From Bathymodiolus brooksi (lineage: Eukaryota > Mollusca > Bivalvia > Mytilida > Modiolidae), in NCBI GenBank assembly GCA_963680875.1, contig OY804588.1, forward strand, positions 82,050,829 to 82,114,828: DNA of 64,000 nucleotides, given 5' to 3'. The notes under the pieces are model-generated. The model saw only the letters and a list, made by a program, of their open reading frames with translations, made no database searches and was not told the origin of the DNA. Positions 57,068 to 64,000 of the stretch are shown here, piece after piece. Within the stretch, counting starts at the first letter, position 1; each line of letters opens with the position of its first letter. The translations under genes and the position numbers were made by a program.

Positions 57068-57468
57068 GATAATATGTCAGAGCAGAGCGACATGTCTTCT
57101 AGAGAACTGTCGTTTCAGTTAGCTAGCACTGTAAAAATCCAACTAAGCTGGTTTAGTACAAAACTCCCGACAGTTTTCGTATCCGATACCGAACATGGTT
57201 CATCAGCTGGGTACAACTAGTGGGGGGTAGTGTGCGGACCGGAGCTGGAAGCTTTCCGGAGTTTGGTTTAGTACAAAACGGACATTATCATTATGTACCT
57301 CGTTCTCTCCGTGATATACATGTAACTGCAAAATTGTCCATTTGGCGTTAAACAACAATCACTCACTCAATCAGATTTCAGCCCAGGATATAAGCTTAAA
57401 TACTGCTAAATTTGGCGTTAAACATCAATCAATTAATCGCAATTCTTATCACGTTTTGTTAATTCCAG

Positions 57469-57556
57469 ATGGAGACAACAAATATGATCCATTTTGTTCT
57501 GACAGTAGCTATATATGTCTGTTCTACAACCGAGGGTCGTGATTCGAGTATGTTTG
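57469..57556 (+). CDS. Putative secreted peptide precursor, exon 1
   Basis: ATG at 57469 opens 29 codons and one extra base. Residues about 6-23 (MIHFVLTVAIYVCSTTEG) form a signal peptide. The exon ends at TTTG followed by GTGAGT, a consensus donor. An acceptor-like TTAATTCCAG directly precedes the ATG, so an untranslated first exon is possible. It joins in phase to 59316, giving an Asp codon at the junction. Function is discussed with exon 2. Confidence 0.6.
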
Positions 57557-59315
57557 GTGAGTATTTCTGTAAATGTACAAATTTAACATTTCAATATATG
57601 TTGCCTTGGTTTTAAGCTTGATGAGGTATAAATAGAATGGAAGATTGAATTGGTTGAATGTTTTTAAATATTTTTGATAAAATATTGAACTTTTGTTAAA
57701 TATTAAAGAGGCATTAGCTACGATGTTGACCAAAAAAATTATATGTTTTGGAAATTGGTAAATAGCTTTAAAATGATGAAATAAAGGTAAATATTTCACA
57801 TTAAACAGCTTATCGTACCACTTTTCGCCTTTTGAGAACGAAAATTACCATCGATTTATTATTTCCTTGCAAGCAAATAATTTGGCCTCGCTTTCTCCGT
57901 ATACGTATGCAACGTTAACTGACCTTACTAGTGACAGGTAAAAACGAATAATTTGTATTTTGTCGCTTATTAACTGCAAACTTGCATGGTTCTTTGTCCG
58001 TAATTAACACCGACTAAAAGCAGATTCACAGAAAATAAGAAATAAGAGCATTGTTGTACTGATTTAATGACGATTCGGCAAACCCCGTAAACAATGCCGA
58101 TAATTAATAAGATGGCGTCCATTTCTTGAGCGATCTCAATACACGAGCAGTTGCACCTTTATCCCACGATGCGCGTACATTTCGTAACATTTATAAGTTA
58201 CAGAAACACGTTTTATTAAGGCATCAATCATATCTGATAGTTTTTATGGTTAACAAAAAATTACGATTTTATCAGATAATGCCCCTTTAAAACAGGAATT
58301 ATTAATCCATCACCGTTTACATTTATTGTGGCAAATTGGAGTTCTTGGAGTAAACCATACAGCAGGGCCGACCTTAAGCCAATTGGACGCCCACGCTGGA
58401 GTTATCTACTGTCGACTGTTCAAGTACACACCAACACATGTACACTGCATGTTTTACAAGGAACAGCATTGGGACCCGCACCTGTTAAGGCCAGTTCTAG
58501 ATCTGCCATACAGTATCAGTTTATATCGTTAAACACTGTTTACAATGATTTATTTCTCTCTTTTAAAAATCGATTCATCAAAAATGTCAATCTTTTCTCT
58601 CACAGTGTAAATGCATTAGATCGTATATATTCTAAATTTATTATTTGTACCGATCGTAAGTACACCTCTCAGTATTTTCAATATTTCAAATGTAATGTGA
58701 TGTAATAATAAATAAGAAAAACCAGAAAAGTCACAACAGTTAAATTGATGTATGTTTTTAATTAATAAATATATTATTCTATGGTTCAGTTTAAAAGCTC
58801 ATTAGCTCATTAGAGTTTGTGTTGTATGTATATTATGTATCGACTCTAAATAAAACTTTGAATTGAAGAATTGAAAAGTTACAAAAACCAGATACTGAAG
58901 TGAGTGATTGATGTTTCATGCCAAATGAACAATTTTTCAGCCATATGATGATGAGAACAAGTTGCATTCCATGACATGATGATGATGACTATTTTGCACT
59001 AGCTATATATAGACCAACACACTTTATTGGATCTTTATATAGTGCTTAAAGCTTACTGAAAGAACAGCCCACAGGTTAGACATGTCACTTCAATCGGACC
59101 CATTATCCTGTTTCTGACTCAACCAGTCTTTGCTCTTACTCCTTAATGCTGCATGCTTAGTGGAGAAGCATCACATATCAATTTCATAGTCTTTGGTTTG
59201 ATCCGAATGTGGCTTGAACCCATAATCTACTGCACCTGAGCACTCCAACCATTACACTACCGATGCGATATATGTCCCTTTAATACAATCTAATTCAGTT
59301 ATTTATTTTTTTCAG
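57557..59315 (+). other. Intron of the putative secreted peptide gene
   Basis: A 1,759-bp intron bounded by GTGAGT and TTTATTTTTTTCAG. It contains a SINE B (58893-59272, -). An unidentified stretch near 58326-58870 ends in AATAAAACTTTGAATTGAAG, which looks like a retrotransposon 3' end. Confidence 0.6.
58893..59272 (-). repeat. SINE B inside an intron
   Basis: GTGAGTGATTGATGTTTCAT start, CATATGATGATGAGAACAAG, GACATGTCACTTCAATCGGA, and a reversed head ending CCATTACACTACCGATGCG. Confidence 0.8.
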
Positions 59316-59680
59316 ATTCTACATTCAGTAACAGAGGGACGGATCATACAGAAAATCTACAAGCAACATATAACATAATGATATATAATAATCACAACCC
59401 TCTACAACACTATGGAACATTGGGAGATATCTTGTTAATTCCGATTGGTTATCAAGGAAAGTCACATGACAAAAGTTCTAGAAAAACTGACACAATTGGT
59501 CATTTTGATACTGACATTGATATTCCACATAAACCATTAAGAAATATTGTCAACAGAAACAGAGAATCAAGATCAGATTTACGAAGACCTGCTCACATGT
59601 TGTACAAACTTTTACAGAAATATGGATCGTTTTCTGATTCAGATTTCGGAACAGTATATAATCAATGGTTTGGTCATTGA
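59316..59680 (+). CDS. Putative secreted peptide precursor, exon 2
   Basis: Follows a strong acceptor and runs open to TGA at 59678-59680, completing a 150-residue protein. After the signal peptide the chain has no cysteine. It includes a NPLQHYGTLGDILLIPIGYQ stretch, then SSRK, RNRES and a dibasic DLRRPAH. Cleavage at that RR would release a C-terminal peptide of about 30 residues (MLYKLLQKYG...NQWFGH). This architecture resembles a neuropeptide or peptide-hormone precursor, but I do not recognise the family and no amidation signal is clear. A secreted non-peptide role is equally possible. It is convergent with the TRUB2-like gene. Confidence 0.6.
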
Positions 59681-60177
59681 TAATAATTAGCAGACATAGT
59701 GTGGGACTTTTGTATCTTTAAAAGATAATTTAATTCAAAATTAAATTATATTAATTAAATATGTTTTTTCCCAGTAATTTCTCCATGTGTAATGTTGGAG
59801 AAATCCACCATACTCGCCCACCCCCCTCCGCCTAAAAAAACACCAACAAAATAAAAAATAAAAAAACAGATCCTGAGTAAGACTAATCATACATAAGGTA
59901 CCAGTTTAACACAACTCACGGTCAGCACAAACTCATATGAAACCTGCAGCTTACTTTGTTGGTCACAGACAGAATAGAAAATAATTTAAAATTTTATTGA
60001 TCGATTCAATTTTTCCCAGTTATATTTCTCCATGTTTAGAGAACGACCATTTAACTATCTACTCTTGTAAGTTAAATTTTCAAATTTTAAAGATTCAGCG
60101 GAGAAATATGGTAATCCACTGGTAATAGAAGGCGAAGCTATATTTATCCTTGTATACCAGTATAATTAGGAGAAAGG

Positions 60178-60418
60178 GCCTGGCTGGCTCAATGAGTTAG
60201 GTACTTGGATTACCTAACAATTCATACAAGCCTATCACCAATATACAGTGTGGGTTTGTGCCCGACTTTGTAAATTACAAAAAAGGGTGCACTGGACTCG
60301 TAGCCGTAGTCGGTGTTTCTCTCCTTGTACTCCTGCTTCTTCCACCACTAAAACTGGTCGCCTTGATATAACTGAAATATTGCTGAAAGTGGCGTTAAAC
60401 ACAATAAATCAAATAAAA
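60178..60418 (+). mobile_element. SINE E (second copy)
   Basis: Head CTGGCTCAATGAGTTAGGTA, B box GGGTTTGTGCCCGACTTTG, then the SINE A-type tail CTTGATATAACTGAAATATT and GTGGCGTTAAACACAATAAA. Confidence 0.8.
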
Positions 60419-60581
60419 TCATTAATTATAACTGCAGGAGATGAAGAAAACAAGGAATAGTGTTACAAGATACTGATTACATGCATGCATCATAATGAAT
60501 ATGCATAAAATATATTTGCCTCTGAAACTCAAGCAACCAACAATCAGTCTGATTCAAGGTATACAATTAGGATGACTTCAT

Positions 60582-60692
60582 ATACAGTCAAACGTCCCCA
60601 TGCTGTCACCTCTATTAAGCAGTCACTTGTATTAAATGGTCACTTTTTTCTTTATCCCAAATGTGATCTCTTAATACAGGTTTGACTGTATA
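60582..60692. mobile_element. Short MITE-like element (AGTCAAAC ends)
   Basis: TATACAGTCAAACGTCCCCA and ACAGGTTTGACTGTATA are terminal inverted repeats. About 111 bp, the shortest family member here. Confidence 0.8.
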
Positions 60693-60817
60693 TATTGAAG
60701 TAACAAAATAAATTGCCCACGTAGGAAAAATCTGTCATCCATATATACATTTGATGTAACAGAATTAAATGTCCCTCATAAGAAAAATTCTATGTATCAG
60801 AAATGCTAAATGCTGGA

Positions 60818-61062
60818 GACGTCGTGGTCGTGATCGTATAGTAGTTTGATTTACAACTACCTATGCAATCAGTACATATCACCACTAATGTTGTGAGTTT
60901 GAAACCCACTCAGGCAATACAACATTATGTGATAAAGTTTGTCAGTGACTTGCGACAGGTCAGTGGTTTTCTCCAGGTATTACGGTTTCCTCCACCAATA
61001 AAACTGACCACCATGATATAACTGAAATATTGTTGAAAGTGGCATAAAACACCATAAACCAA
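60818..61062 (+). repeat. SINE A
   Basis: GTCGTGGTCGTGATCGTATA head, GTTGTGAGTTTGAAACCCAC, core CCATGATATAACTGAAATAT and AAACACCATAAACC tail. Confidence 0.82.
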
Positions 61063-61124
61063 CCAACCAGAAATAATAAACAGGGGCAATAACCCAGCAA
61101 TAATACAATATAATATTTAATATA

Positions 61125-61489
61125 TCACACATGCTCAATTTTCTTCAAAAACTTTTCTACAGTGTTATTAGGTTCATCTGTACTTGTATTACCTGAGCCA
61201 GGTAAAACCTTTTGACCTGACACAGGTAAATGTTTGATGTCTTCCTGCGATTGTTCAATGTTAAAGTCAGAAACCAATTGGTCGGGTTTTGTAAATTTTC
61301 GGCACAATCTCATATTTTCAAGAATTGGTTCTAAATGCCAATCCTTCCGCAGCAGGGCATAGTCCAATGTAAATTGTCCTTGTCTTATTCGTCGTATCTG
61401 TGGACATACCGCACTAGATTTTAATCTATAACCAAGATCGCTAACAATCTGTTTAAGATACATGCATTCCTCGTTGATAGCGTGCATTT
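61125..61489 (-). CDS. TRUB2: TRUB2-like pseudouridine synthase, last coding exon
   Basis: On the - strand a strong acceptor (GTCTTTTTCTTTCAG) is followed by an open frame to TGA at 61125-61127. The conserved part reads [20 protein letters not shown], then [20 protein letters not shown]. It matches the C-terminal segment of TruB-family synthases, where a basic loop and the FTLDDALL-like motif pack on the catalytic core. The resemblance is closest to animal TRUB2, a mitochondrial enzyme that makes pseudouridine in mitochondrial mRNA. The tail beyond about residue 80 is variable and ends [11 protein letters not shown]. It joins in phase to the exon ending at 63867 through a Glu codon. The catalytic Asp exon lies outside the window. 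Confidence 0.8.
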
Positions 61490-61552
61490 CTGAAAGAAAA
61501 AGACAACAGCTATTCTTTACCAAAATCTTCACAATTACAGAACTAAATTATA

Positions 61553-61800
61553 AGTTTAACGCTACTTTCAATAATATTTCAGTTATATCGTGGCGGTCAG
61601 TTTTACTAGTGGAGGAAACCGGAGTACCCAGAGAAAATCACAGACCTGCCGCAAGTAACTGCCAAACTTTATCACATAATGTTGTATCAAGTACACCTTG
61701 CCACGAAAGAGATTCAAACTCACAACTAAAGTGGTGATAGTCACTGATTGCACAGGTAGTTGTAAATACAACTACCATACAATCACAACCATGACAGCTC
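61553..61800 (-). repeat. SINE A inside an intron
   Basis: TTTAACGCTACTTTCAATAA, GGAAACCGGAGTACCCAGAG, reversed B box GAGATTCAAACTCACAACTA, and head ending in CAATCACAACCATGACAGC. Confidence 0.82.
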
Positions 61801-62227
61801 CTGATTCCTTTTTGAGGAAAAAATGATAATATGTTTATATCAAACTAATAGATAATAGAAAAATTCATAAATCACCGATAACGCGTGATATGAAAAAGGA
61901 TTGTTGATTTCTAATGTGACGTCAACTTGACAAATTCTTGATCAACAGTACTAGTCAGTGCTTTGAGACTGACATGGTTTATTTTATTAGATATATTTTT
62001 TATTGAAATTTACAGTTCCTAAATCATGTAATTATTATTAAAACTAAGATACTCTTCCCTCAGACATAAGTGACCTTGGCCGACCTTGGCTATTCTGTTT
62101 CCTTTGGTTTTCTTGCTCCCAAAGATTTTTATATTATTTGGCTTTCAAATATTTGGCTGTGAGTGTACCTAATGAAGGTTATTCCAGAAATGTGTCGTGC
62201 ACGCTAAATTTGATATGTACGTTTTTA

Positions 62228-63345
62228 TACGCCCGTCTCTAGACGGGCCGTATTACATGTATGTGATTGGGTATGGCGGGTGGGGGGCGGGCGTCAACAC
62301 AGGTTTCCGCACAATAACTTTAGTTCTGTATATCGGATCTTTACCAAACTTGGCCAAACTAGTATTACTGTGAGCATAGCTCACTAAGATATATCCCCCG
62401 CTCCCCACATCTGTCCAACCTATTTCCATAACCAAAACATTACTGATTGTTCCGACCAAAAATGAAAGGGGCCCTCCTCTCTTCACCGGTAAGCTGCTGA
62501 TAAAATTTCAAAACATTCTGAGAAACACTACTCAAGTTATCGTACGACATAGGGTAAAAATCCTATTTTCCGTCATATCAAGTCCAATAACTCTGGAACG
62601 GCAAAAGTGAAAATCGTCAAAAATGAAAGGGATCCTCCTCTCTTCACCAGTAAGCAGCTGATTAAATTTTAAAAGATTCTAAGAGACACAACTCAAGTTA
62701 TCGTACGACATAGGGTAAAAATCCTATTTTCCGTCATATCAAGTCCAATAACTCTGGAACGGCAGAAGTGAAAATCGTCAAAAATGAAAGGGATCCTCCT
62801 CTCTTCACCGGTAAGCTGCTGATAAAATTTCAAAACATTCTGAGAAACACTACTCCAGTTATCATACGACATAGGGTAAAAATCCTATTTTCCGTCATAT
62901 CAAGTCCAATAACTCTGGAACGGCAAAAGTGAAAATCGTCAAAAAAGAAAGGGATCCTCCTCTCTTCACCAGTAAGCAGCTGATAAAATTTTAAAAGATT
63001 CTAAGAAACACAACTCAAGTTATCGTACAACATAGGATTTGTCTACAGACGGACGGACATGGTGAAACCAGTATACCCCCCTACAACTTCGTTGCGGGGG
63101 GTATAATGATTCCCCTGTGGAAGGGGAAGAACCGTATTTATTTTGGGGTCATTAGGTCAAAGGTCAAGGTCACCATTACTATAAATATAATTTTTGACAA
63201 CAGGGTCGTTTCCACATAACTTTAGTTCTGTATATTGGATCTTTACCAAACTTGATCACATGATTGCCCTGTGGAAGGGGAAGAAACATATTTATTTTGG
63301 GGTCATTAGGTCAAAGGTCAAGGTCATCGTTACTATAAATATAAT
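62228..63345. repeat. Dispersed mollusc-type repeat with tandem inner units
   Basis: Opens with a short hairpin (ACGCCCGTCTCTAGACGGGC). A core of about 160-bp units follows, then CGGACGGACATGGTGAAACC and a GGGGGGTATAATGATTCCCC segment. Next come two copies of a block with GGTCAAAGGTCAAGGTCA (63160 and 63310). The hairpin start and the GGTCAAGGTCA blocks look like a repeat known in many mollusc genomes; that is from memory, not a search. Confidence 0.6.
62455..63035. repeat. Tandem array of 160-162 bp units, about 3.5 copies
   Basis: GAAAGGGATCCTCCTCTCTT recurs at about 62627, 62789 and 62949, with a first variant near 62464. Each is followed by AAAATCCTATTTTCCGTCAT and CAATAACTCTGGAACGGCA. 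Confidence 0.9.
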
Positions 63346-63544
63346 TTCTTACCGTTTGATAATTTATATAGACAGGCATATTTTGTGGTGCACACATTTC
63401 TTGTTATTGTTGATATGTTTCGCTCGAAATGGACTTCTCAATACATCTCACATCTCGGACTTTGACCTTCGATTTAATATTGCTATAAAAAATCCTTTCT
63501 CACAAAACCAATCAACAATAGTATACTATATATATGAAAGACTC

Positions 63545-63840
63545 TGATCAGCGTCCAGATTCAAATCGGCGTCCACTCCTCAAATCGGCATCCACTAATG
63601 TCATTATCTCAAATCATGGTCAGATTTAAAGGTATTCTCTAATTGGTGACCTTTCCAAATTCTCAGATCTATGGCCGATTTATTGCTATAATCGACGTCC
63701 TTTTCAGAGTGAAGGTCTGTATGTGCTGTTACCTTGTTAGGGTTAGGGTTTGAGAATTTGAAAAAAGGACATAGATCTGAGGTACAGATGTCTGTGAAGT
63801 AGAAATCGGACATGGATTTGAGGATTGGACGTCGATCTGA
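63545..63840. repeat. Weak inverted repeat
   Basis: TCAGCGTCCAGATTCAAATC at the left is partly complementary to GGATTGGACGTCGATCTGAT at the right. Several ATCGGCGTCC-type motifs lie between. It could be a short decayed element. Confidence 0.4.
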
Positions 63841-63866
63841 TTCTTACATATTTATTATAAACTTAC

Positions 63867-64000
63867 CCAAGGTGATGTCTGGTAGCTTAAAGTCTATACA
63901 TTTAACACTATAGATCATGGGTGGGGTTTCACTGGTATCTGGTCGGACTAATCCCCTACATGCCATCTTATAGGCCTCTTCACTCTCTGGGTGTACACCT
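63867..64000 (-). CDS. TRUB2: TRUB2-like pseudouridine synthase, penultimate exon (partial)
   Basis: On the - strand the exon reads VHPESEEAYKMACRGLVRPD, then PPMIYSVKCIDFKLPDITL. It ends at TTGG before a GTAAGT donor at 63861-63866. It fits the TruB segment after the catalytic domain in animal TRUB2. The exon enters from beyond the window's right edge, so its true 5' end is unseen. It splices in phase with 61489. Confidence 0.78.

Larger units (their letters stand above)
55315..57370 (+). repeat. SINE B split by a later insertion
   Basis: The left part (CAAAGACTCGTTGGCTCCAA) stops at 55406. The right part (GGATAATATGTCAGAGCAGA) resumes at about 57067 and runs to the core and CACTCACTCAATCAG tail near 57370. 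A smaller insertion near 57170-57260 duplicates the GGTTTAGTACAAAAC motif. Confidence 0.75.
59681..61124. other. Convergent intergenic region with SINEs
   Basis: Contains possible AATAAA signals at 59849-59864, a SINE E, an AGTCAAAC element and a SINE A, listed separately. No further exon is seen. Confidence 0.5.
61490..63866 (-). other. Intron of the TRUB2-like gene
   Basis: A 2,377-bp intron with a GTAAGT donor and TTTCTTTCAG acceptor. It contains a SINE A (61553-61800, -), a tandem-bearing dispersed repeat (62228-63345) and a weak inverted repeat (63545-63840). Confidence 0.75.

Noticed and set aside
58328..58705. 125-codon gene inside the intron of the secreted peptide gene
   Set aside because: No start context, splice sites or family features. 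The stretch looks like a decayed retroelement end.

Overview
This is eukaryotic, AT-rich, repeat-dense DNA that is almost certainly molluscan and probably from a gastropod. Three things point there. A single-exon Toll-like receptor (TLR) family is arranged in tandem. Families of tRNA-headed SINEs end in a core like GATATAGCTGAAATATTG followed by GGCGTTAAAC. Dispersed repeats carry the CACTAGTGGAGCAGGAACTG and AGTCAAACCTG-type ends. The organism is inferred from these features; nothing in the sequence names a species.

Region 1 (about 2.1-32.8 kb) is a tandem segmental duplication with three TLR copies on the + strand. Copy 1 (6207-8685) has an in-frame stop, two 1-bp frameshifts and an in-frame 15-bp gap. 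Copy 2 (20205-22117) has a premature stop and is cut off at a duplication junction before the membrane and TIR segments. Copy 3 (24702-27257) is an intact 851-residue receptor. Upstream and downstream flanks are shared between units, so each later insertion can be dated against an empty site in another unit.

Region 2 (11491-15981), inside the spacer behind TLR copy 1, is a 4.49-kb Polinton/Maverick-like element. It has terminal inverted repeats of about 1.42 kb, 6-bp target duplications (GTTGCG), and an empty homologous site at 31135-31140. It carries only a virion-type module: a packaging-ATPase-like gene, a capsid-associated-type protein, and an adenain-like cysteine protease present once in each inverted repeat. 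I found no integrase or DNA polymerase. All of the genes except possibly the virion-type one carry lesions.

Region 3 (about 33-57 kb) is gene-poor: SINEs, hairpin elements, tandem arrays, LINE 3' ends, a telomere-like tract, and a possible Mutator-like element with a FLYWCH-type fragment. A probable last coding exon of an unrecognised + strand gene lies at 47936-48080.

Region 4 (57.4-64 kb) holds two convergent host genes. A two-exon + strand gene (57469-59680) encodes a putative secreted 150-residue, neuropeptide-precursor-like protein. The last two coding exons of a TRUB2-like mitochondrial pseudouridine synthase lie on the - strand (61125-61489 and 63867-64000, running off the window).
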